From: Streptomyces leeuwenhoekii
Lineage (GTDB): Bacteria > Actinomycetota > Actinomycetes > Streptomycetales > Streptomycetaceae
Reading direction: 5' to 3'
Assembly (NCBI RefSeq): GCF_001013905.1
Contig: NZ_LN831790.1
Coordinates: 558,001 to 622,000 of the forward strand
DNA length: 64,000 bases
The notes beneath the pieces were generated by a model. It was given only the letters and a program-made list of their open reading frames with translations. It ran no database searches and was not told the DNA's origin. Both the position numbers and the translations under genes were made by a program. This document shows, in pieces, positions 32,519 to 43,187 of this stretch; position 1 is the stretch's first letter, and each line of letters begins with the position of its first letter.

Positions 32519-34762
32519 TCAGCCCTGGTCCGCCACGAAGGACGCCATCCAGGTCAGAGCCGCGTTCCAGTTGATGGTGATCTCGTTGGTCGACCAGGAC
32601 TGGATGTCGTCGATGTAGCAGAACTGCCCGACGCAGCCCTGGAGTTTGCTCTGCGCGACGGGGTCCTGAATGCTCGAGTTGGGGCCTCCGGAGAGCGAGC
32701 CGGCCGGCGGGTTCGGCAGCTGGGGATCGAGCTGGCGGGCGTACCAGCGGCTGTGCTGGTTCTGCGCGGTGACGTCGCCGTAGCCGGTGACGTAGGAGAT
32801 GTTCAGGGCGTTGCGGCCGAGGATGTAGTCCATGCTCTGCACCGCCCCGTCGCGGTACTTCGTGCCGCCCGTGATGTCGTAGGCGCCGGCCAGCACGACC
32901 GCGTTGTTCAGGACCTGGTGGCTGGAGCCCCAGTCGTAGAGGTTGCCGTCGGGGGCGTACGGCATGCCGTACGGGTGGGCCTTCAGGGTGGCCAGGTAGC
33001 GGTCGGCGCCCTTGACGACGGACTGGCGGACCTTGTCCCGGCCGGGGAGCCGGCTCGGCACGGTGGCCAGGTCCAGACGGGCCGCGGCCGCGGTGCGCGC
33101 CCAGTCGAAGCCGGTCGGGCCGAAGATGTCCGCGGTGTGCACCGGGGAGTTCAGCACGTGATCCGCGAACCGCTTCTCACCGGTGGTCAGGTAGAGCTCG
33201 GCCGCCGCCCAGTAGAACTCGTCGTCGATGTTCCGGTCCGGGTAGGCACCGCCGCCGATGCCGTCGCTCTCGGAGGCGTAGACGTCGGGGTGCGCCTGGG
33301 CCGCCGCCCACGCCTTGCGGGCCGCGGCGAGCGCCGTCGCGGCGAACCCGGGGTCGTAGGGCTTGTACAGGCGGGCCGCCTGGGCGGCCGCGGCGGCCAG
33401 GTTGAGCGTCGCCGCGGTGGTCGGCGGGTGGAGCTCGCGCTTCTGCGGGTCGTCGCTGGGCAGCAGCGGCAGCCCGGTCCAGTTCTCGTCGTGGATCTTG
33501 TGGTGGGCCATGCCGGCCAGCGGCTGCCCGTCCGGCACCTGCATCTTCAGCAGGAAGTCCAGCTCCCAGCGGACCTCGTCGAGCAGGTCGGGCACCTTGT
33601 TGCCGCTCTCCGGGATGGCGAGCGAGCCGTCGCGGAACTTCTCGGGCTGCCCGGTGCGGGCGTGCAGCGCGCGCTCGTAGGTGCTCAGCAGTTCCCAGAC
33701 GGAGATGCCGCCGTTGACGACGTACTTGCCGTGGTCGCCGGCGTCGTACCAGCCGCCGGAGACGTCGAGCCGGTAGTCGCACACCCCGGGCTGGCACGGC
33801 ACTTCGGTGTCGCCCTGGTTGGGCGCGACGCCCACGTGCCCGGCCGGGCGGGCGTAGCCCGGGCGCAGGTCGTCGCGGATGGCGAGGCCGCTGCGCTGGG
33901 TGTAGTAGAACTTCGCCGCGTCCACGCTCAGCCGCTCGTAGGCGTCCGAGCCGATGTCGAACGGGCGGCTGCTCTCCCCGTCGGCGACCAGCGTGAAGCC
34001 CTTGCCGCGTGTCCGGAAGCCGCCGAAGTCGATCGAGTGGACGTTCTGCCCGGAGGAGGCGTCGGTGCCGCGCGGCACGGTCCAGCCGCGGGCGGCCACC
34101 GCCCCGTCGGCATTCTTCAGCTTCCAGGGCAGCGGGGAGGTGGCGTCGGTGACCACGGTGGCGTTCTTCGGCCCGGAGGGCAGATAGCCGACCTGGTTGA
34201 CGCGGACCCGGGGCCCGGTGTCGGGCTCGTACGGCTCGGGCGTCACCCCGCCCAGCAGGGACACGTCGTCCAGGCAGAATCGCCAGGGATCGGCGCTGCC
34301 GCCGACCTGGAAGGCGACCTGGCCCTGGGCGGTGTCGACGGGCGAGGTGAAGGTGTAGGAGTAGCGGTTGCCCGAGACGCTGAGCTGCGGGCTCACCTCG
34401 TAGTACGCGTCGTACGGGTCCACCGACAGTCCGACGACGGCCCGGACGACGTGGTCGGCGGGGGTGCCGTCCGCGTAGAAGGAGAAGCGGTAGGACTCTC
34501 CCTTGACGAGGGGGATGTCGTTCTGGCCGACCGCCGCGTCCCAGCGGTTCGTGGTGCCGCCGGGGACGTCGGCGCACAGCCGGCCCTCGGTCACGCCCGC
34601 GGTGACGTTGGCGCTGGTCCACCAGGGGGCGGTGCCGGAGTCGAAGGTGCCGTTCTTGACCTGCTCGACCTCCTCGGCCCCGGCCTGCGCGGCGGGCAGC
34701 GCGGTGAGCGCTCCCGCCAGCAGGGCCGTCAGGGACAGCAGGGCCGTTCTGCGTCTTTTCAC
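32519..34762 (-). CDS. Secreted GH9 endoglucanase with CBM4/9
   Basis: A 747-aa secreted cellulase. Sec signal about 1-29 ([20 protein letters not shown]), CBM4/9 carbohydrate-binding module about 32-175, Ig-like CelD_N domain about 185-270, GH9 catalytic domain about 275-745. Catalytic motifs: [17 protein letters not shown] (aspartates), [11 protein letters not shown], and [11 protein letters not shown] with the acid/base glutamate. It hydrolyses cellulose beta-1,4 bonds. Unlike many Streptomyces relatives it has no C-terminal linker and CBM2. GTG start with GAGGAG nine bases upstream. A consensus CebR operator lies 34 bases upstream, so cellobiose should induce it. Confidence 0.95.
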   Translation of the reverse strand: MKRRRTALLSLTALLAGALTALPAAQAGAEEVEQVKNGTFDSGTAPWWTSANVTAGVTEGRLCADVPGGTTNRWDAAVGQNDIPLVKGESYRFSFYADGTPADHVVRAVVGLSVDPYDAYYEVSPQLSVSGNRYSYTFTSPVDTAQGQVAFQVGGSADPWRFCLDDVSLLGGVTPEPYEPDTGPRVRVNQVGYLPSGPKNATVVTDATSPLPWKLKNADGAVAARGWTVPRGTDASSGQNVHSIDFGGFRTRGKGFTLVADGESSRPFDIGSDAYERLSVDAAKFYYTQRSGLAIRDDLRPGYARPAGHVGVAPNQGDTEVPCQPGVCDYRLDVSGGWYDAGDHGKYVVNGGISVWELLSTYERALHARTGQPEKFRDGSLAIPESGNKVPDLLDEVRWELDFLLKMQVPDGQPLAGMAHHKIHDENWTGLPLLPSDDPQKRELHPPTTAATLNLAAAAAQAARLYKPYDPGFAATALAAARKAWAAAQAHPDVYASESDGIGGGAYPDRNIDDEFYWAAAELYLTTGEKRFADHVLNSPVHTADIFGPTGFDWARTAAAARLDLATVPSRLPGRDKVRQSVVKGADRYLATLKAHPYGMPYAPDGNLYDWGSSHQVLNNAVVLAGAYDITGGTKYRDGAVQSMDYILGRNALNISYVTGYGDVTAQNQHSRWYARQLDPQLPNPPAGSLSGGPNSSIQDPVAQSKLQGCVGQFCYIDDIQSWSTNEITINWNAALTWMASFVADQG

Positions 34763-34795
34763 GTCTGGGCTCCTCAGGGGGAGGGGCGCTCATCA

Positions 34796-34809
34796 TGGGA
34801 GCGCTCCCA
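34796..34809. promoter_or_regulatory. CebR operator (TGGGAGCGCTCCCA)
   Basis: The 14-base palindrome TGGGAGCGCTCCCA matches the known CebR binding site of Streptomyces cellulolytic genes exactly. CebR represses until cellobiose or cellotriose binds. It lies between the cellulase start and its probable promoter (next entry), in a place to block early elongation. Confidence 0.9.
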
Positions 34810-34825
34810 AAAGCGGACGCAGGAC

Positions 34826-34855
34826 ATGGTTGTGGCAGCCATGACACCGCGTCAA
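34826..34855 (-). promoter_or_regulatory. Probable cellulase promoter
   Basis: On the minus strand TTGACG (34850-34855) and AACCAT (34826-34831) are 18 bases apart. The -35 is good, the -10 weak. The CebR palindrome begins 16 bases downstream of the -10. Confidence 0.45.
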
Positions 34856-34860
34856 CGGTC

Positions 34861-34887
34861 GGGACGGGAGTGGCTGCATCCCGTCCC
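34861..34887 (-). terminator. Hairpin after the GH2 gene
   Basis: GGGACGGGA and TCCCGTCCC form a 9-bp perfect stem with a 9-base loop, 31 bases beyond the GH2 stop and just upstream of the cellulase promoter, so the two glycosidase genes are probably separate transcripts. Confidence 0.6.
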
Positions 34888-34917
34888 GGCCGACCCGCCC
34901 CCATCGGTCCGCCCGGC

Positions 34918-37900
34918 TCAGGCGGCGGGCGCCTCCCACCGGCTGATACGCACCGCCCCCTGCGGCCGGCCCGGGTGACGGCTCGTCAGCGTCAGACGCA
35001 GCCGGGAACCCCGGACCCGGTCGAAGGTGATGACGGTGGGCGTGTCGGAGGCGGTGGCCCACTCGACGCGGGCGCCCTCGACCGCCCGCCATCCGCGGCC
35101 GTCGAAGACGGCGACCTCGGCCGCGGCCGGCAGGCTGTGCCCGCCGTCGACGGTGAAGGAGACCTCCAGACGGTCGAAGGCCCGCGTCCGCCCGTAGTCG
35201 ACCGAGACCCAGTCCTCGGCGCGGGCCCCGTCGAAGGCGGGCAGCAGGGGGGTGGCCGCCTTGAGGAAGCCGTTGGACCAGCCGGTGGCCGGGTCGCCGT
35301 CGAGCATGGCGGCGGGCAGGGTGTCGGGGCGGCCGGAGTAACCGGCGTCCGCGTACGGGTACGTCCGCGGCGCGGGGTGGTCCGGCGCGAAGTCGGGCGC
35401 GGGCGTGGTCGCGGGGGAGGCCGCCCGGGTGGTCCGCACGGCGGCCGTGCCGGTGCGCAGCCCGTCGGCCCGGGCGGTCACCCGGAGCGTCCCGGCCCGG
35501 GTGCCGGCGCGGACGATGGCCAGCGCCTTGCCGTGGAAGGCGGTGCGGGTGCTCGCCTGGTAGCGTTCGGCGCTCTCCTGGCGGCCGTTGTCGACTCCGG
35601 CCAGGGATCCGCCGGTGACCTCGAAGGAGAGCGGATGCCCGGCGTCGGGCACCACCACGCCGTGCCGGTCGACCACCTCGGCGGTCACGAACACCAGGGA
35701 GCGGCCGTCCGCGGCGGCCGAGGCGCGGTCCGGTGTCAGCCGGATCGCGTGCGCCGCCCCGGCGGTGCGCAGGACGTCGGTGGCGACCACCTCGCCGTCC
35801 CGCCGGGCCACGGCCCTGAGCCCGCCCGGTTCGAAGGGCACCTTCCAGGTCAGATGGAGCTTGCCCGCGCTGCCGTTGGGGCTGGTGTAGCTCCCCGGGT
35901 AGGGGCCGTCGGTGAAGGTCTTGTCGTCGCCGGTCGCCTCGGTGGTCTCCAGGTAGGCGCGGCCGTCGACGGTCGTCTTGGTGTCGAAGCTCCGCGTCCC
36001 GAGGGACCTGCCGTTGAGGAAGAGCTCCACGGTGGCGACGTTCGCGTACGCCCACACCTCGACCGTGTCGCCCTCCTCGTGGTTCCAGGTCATGGGCAGC
36101 AGGTGGACCATCGGCTCGTCGGTCCACTGGCTGCGGAAGAGGTGGTACATGTCCTTGGGGAATCCGGCGGTGTCGACCGCGCCGAAGAAGGAGGCCTTCA
36201 CCGGGAAGACGTCGTAGGGCGTGGGCTCCCCGATGTAGTCGATGCCCGACCACAGGAACTGCCCGGCGAACCACTTGCGGTCGCGGTCCTTCTTGTGGCC
36301 GTACTCGCCGCTCATGGTCCAGGAGGCGAGGTTGTTGTCGTAGGAGGAGGTCGCACGCCTGCCCGGCGTGTGGTTCTCGCCGGTGTTGAGGCGCTCGGGC
36401 TCCTGGTAGGTGCCGCGGGTGGAGGTCTCCGAGGACGACTCCGACTCGAAGAGGAACAGATGGGGATACGCCTGGTGCAGGGCGTCCACCGACTTGGCGG
36501 TGTTGTAGTTGAGGCCGAGGCCGTCCAGCTTGGCCAGCATCAGGTCGGCGGGCGAGCCCTTGGCGGGCAGGCGGCGGTACTTGTCGGAGCCGATGACGAG
36601 AGGACGGGTGTCGTCGGCGGCCCGGATCGCGTCGATGATCCGGTCGGCCATGGCGAGCCCGGCGGTGGTGGTGGAGTCGGGGACCTCGTTGCCGATGGAC
36701 CACATCACCACGGCGGGCGAGTTGCGGGCCGCGCACACCATCTCGGTGGTGTCCCTCTCGCACCACTCGTCGAAGAACCGGCCGTAGTCGTAGGGATTCT
36801 TGCCGGTCCGCCAGCAGTCGAACGCCTCCACCAGCATCACGATGCCCAGTTCCTCGCAGACGCGGATCAGTTCGGGCGCGGGCGGATTGTGCGAGGTGCG
36901 CAGGGCGTTGACGCCCATGGACTTCATGATGTCCATCTGCCGGCGGATCGCGTCGGTGCTGACGGCGGCGCCCAGCGCCCCCAGGTCGTGGTGGAGGTCG
37001 ACCCCCTTGATCTTGGTGTAGGCGCCGTTGAGGTGGAAGCCCTCCTCGGGGTCGACGTGGAAGGTGCGGATGCCGAAGGGCGTGTCGTAGGTGTCGACGC
37101 TCCGGCCGCCGACGCGCAGTTCGGTCCTCAGGGTGTAGCGGTGCGGGGTGGCGAAGTCCCACAGACGGGGGCGGGGGACGGTCAGTTGATGGGTCTCGGT
37201 GTGTTCGCCGGCCGCCGCGACCGGGGCCGTGGAGACGGCGCGGGCCACCGTGCGCCCGTCCGCGTCCCGGATCACCGACCGTATCTCGACCTGCCGGGAG
37301 GCCCCCGAGGTGTTCACGACCGTGGTGCGGGCCCGCACCACGGCCCGGTCGTCCTCAACCTGAGGGGTCGTCACATACGTTCCCCAGCGCGCCACGTGCA
37401 CCGGCTCGGTGACGACCAGGCGGGCCTCGCGGTAGATGCCGCTGCCGGAGTACCAGCGGCTGCTGGGCAGCCGGTTCTGCACTTTGACCGCGAGGACGTT
37501 GGGCGTGCGGCCGTCGGTGTGCACCACCTCGGTGAGGTCGAGGGCGAAGCCCGTGTAGCCGTAGGGGTGCCGGCCGATCTCCCGGCCGTTGCAGTACACG
37601 TACGCGTCCATGTAGACGCCGTCGAACTCGACCGAGATCCGCTTGCCGGCGTACGCGGACGGCAGGGTGAAGGCCAGGCGGTACCAGCCGAGGCCGCCGG
37701 GGAGGAACCCGGTGCCGCTGGTCGTGCCGTGCCCGGTCGTGGGCGTCTGCTCGATGCTCCAGTCGTGCGGCACGGCCACCCGCCGCCACGCCGCGTCGTC
37801 GTACCCCGGGTCGGCGGCCTGCGCGTACCGGCCCGTCGGGTCGGTGATCCCGCCCGGGTTCACCAGCGCGAAGCGCCAGCCGTCGCGCAGGGCGACGGCC

Positions 37901-38019
37901 CGGCGGCCGGGGGCGTCGCCCGTCACGTCCGCGGCCCGGGCCGCCGGGGTGCCCAGGAGCGCTCCGGCCGCCGGGGCGGCCGCGGAGGCGGCGAGGACCG
38001 ATCTGCGCGTGACTGTCAT
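34918..38019 (-). CDS. GH2 beta-galactosidase-like glycosidase, Tat-exported
   Basis: A 1033-aa glycoside hydrolase family 2 enzyme. N-terminal TRRSVLAASAAAPAAGALLG is a twin-arginine-type signal. Then sugar-binding jelly roll about 50-200 (VPHDWSIEQTPTTGHGTTSG), Ig-like domain about 205-310, TIM barrel about 315-600 with acid/base glutamate in WSIGNEVPD and the nucleophile region FLFESESSS, extra Ig-like domains (DUF4982-type) about 610-880, and a C-terminal F5/8-type carbohydrate-binding domain about 890-1030. Probably cleaves terminal beta-galactosides or similar from plant polysaccharides outside the cell. Substrate is not fixed by sequence. Confidence 0.9.
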   Translation of the reverse strand: MTVTRRSVLAASAAAPAAGALLGTPAARAADVTGDAPGRRAVALRDGWRFALVNPGGITDPTGRYAQAADPGYDDAAWRRVAVPHDWSIEQTPTTGHGTTSGTGFLPGGLGWYRLAFTLPSAYAGKRISVEFDGVYMDAYVYCNGREIGRHPYGYTGFALDLTEVVHTDGRTPNVLAVKVQNRLPSSRWYSGSGIYREARLVVTEPVHVARWGTYVTTPQVEDDRAVVRARTTVVNTSGASRQVEIRSVIRDADGRTVARAVSTAPVAAAGEHTETHQLTVPRPRLWDFATPHRYTLRTELRVGGRSVDTYDTPFGIRTFHVDPEEGFHLNGAYTKIKGVDLHHDLGALGAAVSTDAIRRQMDIMKSMGVNALRTSHNPPAPELIRVCEELGIVMLVEAFDCWRTGKNPYDYGRFFDEWCERDTTEMVCAARNSPAVVMWSIGNEVPDSTTTAGLAMADRIIDAIRAADDTRPLVIGSDKYRRLPAKGSPADLMLAKLDGLGLNYNTAKSVDALHQAYPHLFLFESESSSETSTRGTYQEPERLNTGENHTPGRRATSSYDNNLASWTMSGEYGHKKDRDRKWFAGQFLWSGIDYIGEPTPYDVFPVKASFFGAVDTAGFPKDMYHLFRSQWTDEPMVHLLPMTWNHEEGDTVEVWAYANVATVELFLNGRSLGTRSFDTKTTVDGRAYLETTEATGDDKTFTDGPYPGSYTSPNGSAGKLHLTWKVPFEPGGLRAVARRDGEVVATDVLRTAGAAHAIRLTPDRASAAADGRSLVFVTAEVVDRHGVVVPDAGHPLSFEVTGGSLAGVDNGRQESAERYQASTRTAFHGKALAIVRAGTRAGTLRVTARADGLRTGTAAVRTTRAASPATTPAPDFAPDHPAPRTYPYADAGYSGRPDTLPAAMLDGDPATGWSNGFLKAATPLLPAFDGARAEDWVSVDYGRTRAFDRLEVSFTVDGGHSLPAAAEVAVFDGRGWRAVEGARVEWATASDTPTVITFDRVRGSRLRLTLTSRHPGRPQGAVRISRWEAPAA

Positions 38020-38075
38020 GACGACTCTCCCTCATCGGGGACCAGAAGTGCTCATAACCCATCGTGAACGAACAG

Positions 38076-38106
38076 ATTCTGACGGTGCGGCACACACGTC
38101 CGTCAA
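38076..38106 (-). promoter_or_regulatory. Possible GH2 promoter
   Basis: On the minus strand TTGACG (38101-38106) and CAGAAT (38076-38081) are 19 bases apart, about 60 bases before the GH2 start. TGACGG and CCGTCA also form an inverted repeat here. No CebR box is present, so control differs from the cellulase. Confidence 0.35.
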
Positions 38107-38282
38107 GAGTGCGGCACCGCCCTTCCCTCGCACGCGTTGCTCCGGTGGACCGCGGCCATGCCTGTCCCCCGGGACGGTGAACTGGGGAGATGTACGACGT
38201 TCCGGTCCGCTCGGGCCCGCGACGCACTAGGCTTGCGCCCCAAGTGACACACCGTTCACTGTGAGTTCGTGGAGTGGCGAGC

Positions 38283-40661
38283 ATGAGCCCGGTCAACCCG
38301 TCCGACGAGACCGACACGGCCCGGGCCGTCATCGACGACTCGGGCACACTGCTGGAGTGGAACGAGGGCGCCCACCGGCTGCTGGGACACACGGCGGCGG
38401 AGGTCGTGGGCCGCCCCGCGGCCGAGTTGCTGGCCCCCACCGGCCCGCGCCCGCCCATCCCGCCCGAGAGCGAGCGCTTGAGCGGCACGCTCGCGCTGCG
38501 GCACCGCGACGGCCGCACCCTGCCGGTGTGGGTGCTGGCCAACCGCCGGGCGGCGGCGGACGGCCGCCCGCCCACCTGGCTCGTGGCCACACCACTGGAG
38601 AGCAACGCCGAACGGCCGGACGACCCCCTGGTCGCCGCGGCGTTGCGGCAGTCGCCCTGCGCCATGATGGTCTTCGACGACCGGCTCCGCCTGCGTGATC
38701 TGAACGACGCGATGGCACGGCTGATGAAACTGCCGCCCGCCCGGCTGCGGGGCCTGCGGCCCACCGACATGAGCGGCCGGCCGGAGAACGCGGAGATCGA
38801 GGAGTACATGCGCCGGGTCCTCGACACCGGCCAGGTCTACGACATGGAGGCGCACCTCAAGGCGGCCTCGGAGAGCCGCGCCCACGCCTGGCTGGCGCGC
38901 ATCGCACCGCTCAGGGACGCCGACGGGCAGGTGCGCGGACTGTGCGTGATGGCCCACGACCTCACCGAGCAGCACCGCGCCCGGGAGCGGCTCCAGTTGG
39001 TCAACGAGGCCAGCGTGCGCATCGGCACCACCCTCGACGTCTCCCGTACGGCCCAGGAAATGGCGGACGTGTGCGTCCCCGTCCTCGCCGACTTCGTCAG
39101 CGTCGACCTGCTCGACGGCCAGGAGTACGGCGGGGAGCCGCCAGCGGTGCCGGCCCCGCCGGTGAGCCTGCGGCGCACGGCCCACCGGTCGGTCACCGAG
39201 GGATGTCCGGAAGCCGTGACCAAGCTGGGGCAACTGGACACCTATCCGGCCGGCACCCCGCAGGCCGACTCGCTGGCCGCGGGCCACGCCGTCGTCGCGA
39301 CGATGCCCACCGGGGACCCGGAGCGGTGGCAGGAGTGGGACGCGGCCCGCTTGCGGCGGGCGCGGGAGTACGGCGTCCACTCCACGATGTCCGTGCCGTT
39401 GCAGGCCCGCGGCACCACCCTGGGCGTGGCGGTCTTCACCCGCTTCCGGCGCCCGGACCCCTTCACCCACGACGACGTGCTGCTGGCCGAGGAGGTCACC
39501 GCCCGCGCCGCCGTCTGCATCGACAACGCCCGCCGCTACTCCCGGGAACGCGAGACGACCCTGACCCTGCAACGCAGCCTGCTGCCGCGCACGCTGCCGC
39601 CCACCGCCGCGGTGGAGGCGGCCTCGCGCTATCTGCCGGCGGCGCGCTCGGGCGTGGGCGGCGACTGGTTCGACGTGATCCCGCTGTCCGGGATGCGGGT
39701 CGCCATGGTGGTCGGCGACGTCGTCGGCCACGGCATCCAGGCCTCCGCCACCATGGGACGGCTGCGCACCGCCGTGCGCACCCTCGCCGACATCGACCTG
39801 GCACCCGACGAACTCCTCACCCACCTCGACGACCTGGTGCTCCGGCTGTCGGAGGAAACCGGCGGCGACGGCACCGGCGAGGTCGGCGCCACCTGCCTGT
39901 ACGCGGTGTACGACCCGGTCTCGCGGCGCTGTACCCTGGCGCGGGCCGGCCATCCCCCGCCCGTCATGGTGCCGCCCGGCGGGACGCCCCGGCCCATCGA
40001 TCTGCCGTCGGGCCCTCCGCTGGGCCTCGGCGGACTGCCCTTCGAATCCGCCGACTTGCTGCTTCCCGAGGGCACGGTGCTGTCGTTCTACACCGACGGA
40101 CTGATCGAGAACCGCCGCCTGGACCTCGACGCCGCCCAGGACCTGCTGTGCACGGCCCTGTCCGGCGCGTCGGGATCGCTGGACGAGACCTGCGACCGCG
40201 TGCTGCACGCCCTGCTGCCGCCCGGCGGGGCCGCCGACGACGTGGCCCTGCTGCTGGCACGCACCCGGGGGCTGCCCGCCTCCCAGGTCGCCACCTGGGA
40301 CATCCCCTCCGACCCGTCGCTGGTCGCGCCCATCCGCAAGCAGGTGCTGGACCAGTTGGCCGCCTGGTCCCTGACGGAGGCGTCGTTCACCGCCGAGCTG
40401 GTCGTGAGCGAGCTGGTCACCAACGCCATCCGCTACGGTGCCCCGCCCATCCGGTTGCGGCTGATCCACGACACGGCGACCCTGATCTGCGAGGTGTCCG
40501 ACACCAGCCACACCGCGCCGCACCTGCGCCGGGCCAAGACATGGGACGAGGGCGGGCGCGGGCTGCTGCTGGTCGCGCAGCTCACCCAGCGCTGGGGCAG
40601 CCGGCACACGGCCGAGGGCAAGACGATCTGGGCCGAGCTGGGGTTGCTCGAGAGCATGTGA
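38283..40661 (+). CDS. PAS-PAS-GAF-SpoIIE phosphatase with C-terminal HATPase
   Basis: A 792-aa bifunctional regulator: PAS about 10-105, PAS about 120-235, GAF about 240-420, PP2C about 430-645 (VGGDWFDVIP, VGDVVGHGI, FYTDGLIENRR, ADDVALLLA), and an RsbW-like HATPase about 655-790 (ELVVSELVTNAIRYG N-box, EGGRGLLLVAQL, TIWAELGL). It carries both a phosphatase and an anti-sigma/antagonist-kinase-like module, so one polypeptide could both phosphorylate and dephosphorylate a STAS protein. GGAG eight bases before ATG 38283 sets the start; GTG 38274 is rejected. Divergent from the GH2 gene. Confidence 0.92.
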   Translation: MSPVNPSDETDTARAVIDDSGTLLEWNEGAHRLLGHTAAEVVGRPAAELLAPTGPRPPIPPESERLSGTLALRHRDGRTLPVWVLANRRAAADGRPPTWLVATPLESNAERPDDPLVAAALRQSPCAMMVFDDRLRLRDLNDAMARLMKLPPARLRGLRPTDMSGRPENAEIEEYMRRVLDTGQVYDMEAHLKAASESRAHAWLARIAPLRDADGQVRGLCVMAHDLTEQHRARERLQLVNEASVRIGTTLDVSRTAQEMADVCVPVLADFVSVDLLDGQEYGGEPPAVPAPPVSLRRTAHRSVTEGCPEAVTKLGQLDTYPAGTPQADSLAAGHAVVATMPTGDPERWQEWDAARLRRAREYGVHSTMSVPLQARGTTLGVAVFTRFRRPDPFTHDDVLLAEEVTARAAVCIDNARRYSRERETTLTLQRSLLPRTLPPTAAVEAASRYLPAARSGVGGDWFDVIPLSGMRVAMVVGDVVGHGIQASATMGRLRTAVRTLADIDLAPDELLTHLDDLVLRLSEETGGDGTGEVGATCLYAVYDPVSRRCTLARAGHPPPVMVPPGGTPRPIDLPSGPPLGLGGLPFESADLLLPEGTVLSFYTDGLIENRRLDLDAAQDLLCTALSGASGSLDETCDRVLHALLPPGGAADDVALLLARTRGLPASQVATWDIPSDPSLVAPIRKQVLDQLAAWSLTEASFTAELVVSELVTNAIRYGAPPIRLRLIHDTATLICEVSDTSHTAPHLRRAKTWDEGGRGLLLVAQLTQRWGSRHTAEGKTIWAELGLLESM

Positions 40662-40835
40662 GGGGGCGCCCGGCGCCCGGGCCCCCCGCTTCTCCCCCGC
40701 GTCTGCTCCGCTTCTCCCCCGTTTCTCGGGATCCTCCGGGTTTTTCCGGCCCCTCCTGCGGACACTCGACTGGATAGGCGCGTGCGCCGGCACGGGCAGG
40801 GCCGTACGCGGTGAGTCTCCTGGAGGGCAGAAGCG

Positions 40836-41531
40836 ATGGCGAACACGTCCCCGTCCGTGCGCCGGACGGCCCTGCTGGCGAGTGCGGTGGCGGCGCTGGG
40901 CGCGCTGACCGCCTGCGGCACGGACGGCGCCGCGACCGGCGCCACGACGAGCGCCGTGACGGGCGGCACGGCCGGGACCGCCCGGCAGTCGCCTGCCACG
41001 GGAACGCCGCCGGGCACCGCCGTCAGTTCGCCCGCCGGTTCCGTGGAGCGGTCGCCCTCTCGTGCCGTGCCGAGCGACACGGCGGGATCCGCGTCCGCCT
41101 CCGCCCGGTCCGACGGCCGCTGTCACACCTCCGAGCTGCGCGCGTCGGTCGGCCGGGTCGACCCGGGCGCCGGACAGCGGAACTTCCCCGTCGTACTGAC
41201 CAACATCTCGTCGCGCACCTGCACCCTGTACGGCTATCCGGGCGCCGCCTTCACCGACTCCTCCGGCCGCCAGGTGGGCCCGGATCCGCGGCGTGCGCCC
41301 GGCTCCCCTGAGACGGTGACGCTGGCGCCCGGCCGGAGCGCCTGGGCCGGGCTGTCGTTCGCGAGCCCGGACGTCAGCGGCGCCCGCGCCGCGACCCCGG
41401 CGGTGCTGCTGGTCACCCCGCCGGACGAGCGGGACTCCCTGAGGGTGGAGTGGAAGGGCGGCAAGGTGCCCGTGGGCGGCACCGCGTCCACGGTGTCCGT
41501 CACCGTGCTGGACACCGGCACCGGGCCCTGA
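40836..41531 (+). CDS. DUF4232 lipoprotein
   Basis: A 231-aa secreted lipoprotein: basic start, hydrophobic LLASAVAALGALTACG with the lipobox LTAC (Cys about 27), a Thr/Ser/Gly-rich linker to about residue 92, then the DUF4232 domain (RCHTSELRASVGRVDPGAGQ, VLTNISSRTCTLYGYPGAAF). This Ig-like domain is common in Streptomyces cell-surface proteins of unknown role. The 174 bases before it include a 13-base direct repeat CGCTTCTCCCCCG at 40687 and 40709 and no gene. It is alone on its transcript, closed by a long hairpin. Confidence 0.85.
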   Translation: MANTSPSVRRTALLASAVAALGALTACGTDGAATGATTSAVTGGTAGTARQSPATGTPPGTAVSSPAGSVERSPSRAVPSDTAGSASASARSDGRCHTSELRASVGRVDPGAGQRNFPVVLTNISSRTCTLYGYPGAAFTDSSGRQVGPDPRRAPGSPETVTLAPGRSAWAGLSFASPDVSGARAATPAVLLVTPPDERDSLRVEWKGGKVPVGGTASTVSVTVLDTGTGP

Positions 41532-41545
41532 GACACGGCGTGCTT

Positions 41546-41593
41546 CGCGGCGGGCACCGGCCGCCCGTGGGACGGTGGCCGGTGCCCGCCGCG
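41546..41593. terminator. 17-bp bidirectional hairpin
   Basis: CGCGGCGGGCACCGGCC (41546-41562) is exactly complementary to 41577-41593, with a 14-base loop, between the lipoprotein gene and the convergent aldo/keto reductase. Confidence 0.85.
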
Positions 41594-41601
41594 GCGTCCG
41601 G

Positions 41602-42570
<969 letters not shown>

Positions 42571-42644
42571 CCTTGCCGCTGCTCCTTCGCGTTCGGTACC
42601 GGGAACGAGCCTACGTGTTCGCGTGCACTCCAGGTCCGGGCCGC

Positions 42645-43178
42645 TCAGCCGTCGAGCAGGTCCAGCGCCCGTTCCCAGCCGAACTCCCGTCGTCCGGCGC
42701 CTTTTCCGGGTTCGCCGGTGTACGGGTCGCCGAAGCGGACGCCCATGGCGCGCAGCCGGGCCACGCTCTCCTGGTAGGCGGGGTGCGCGGCCAGCGCGTC
42801 GGCCACGCACGGCAGGACGGCGAGGGGTACGCCGAGCCCGTACGCCTCGCACAGGGTGCCCACGGCGAGGGTGTCGGCGATGCCGGCGGCCCATTTGTTG
42901 AGGGTGTTGAAGGTGGCCGGCGCGACGATCACGGCGTCCGGCGGCGGGAAGGGGCGCGGGTCGCCCGGGCGGCGCGCCCCGGCGCGGACCGGGCGGCCGG
43001 TCGACTCCTCGACGGCGGCGGTGTCGAAGAATCCGTCCGCCGCGGCGGTCGGGGTGGCGATCACCCCGACCTCCCAACCGCGCCGGTGCGCCGCGGCGAT
43101 GAGCGTCCCGACGTCCGCGGCGACCCCGGCCGCGCAGACGACGACGTAGAGGAAGGGCTTGGCGTCCTGTTCGATCAC
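42645..43178 (-). CDS. Flavoprotein of the PPCDC/CoaC-like family
   Basis: A 177-aa homo-oligomeric FMN-binding protein of the phosphopantothenoylcysteine decarboxylase-like fold. Seen: FLYVVVCAAGVAADVGTLIA, GWEVGVIATPTAA, and DAVIVAPATFNTLNKWAAGI, the FMN-binding region; the family's catalytic histidine loop is not obvious. Such stand-alone forms in Streptomyces decarboxylate or reduce unknown substrates. It starts nine bases behind the NTF2-like gene, so the two are co-transcribed. Confidence 0.82.
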   Translation of the reverse strand: MIEQDAKPFLYVVVCAAGVAADVGTLIAAAHRRGWEVGVIATPTAAADGFFDTAAVEESTGRPVRAGARRPGDPRPFPPPDAVIVAPATFNTLNKWAAGIADTLAVGTLCEAYGLGVPLAVLPCVADALAAHPAYQESVARLRAMGVRFGDPYTGEPGKGAGRREFGWERALDLLDG

Positions 43179-43187
43179 CCGGGCACC

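Noticed and set aside
31850..38067. Very long open frames on the plus strand (over 1000 codons each) opposite the cellulase and GH2 genes
   Set aside because: They are antisense shadows produced by high-GC codon bias; translations are low-complexity with no domains, while the minus-strand proteins have signal peptides and catalytic motifs.
40687..40721. 13-base direct repeat CGCTTCTCCCCCG before the lipoprotein gene as a CRISPR-like or operator array
   Set aside because: Only two copies, in a pyrimidine-rich tract, with no spacer-repeat pattern and no symmetry.
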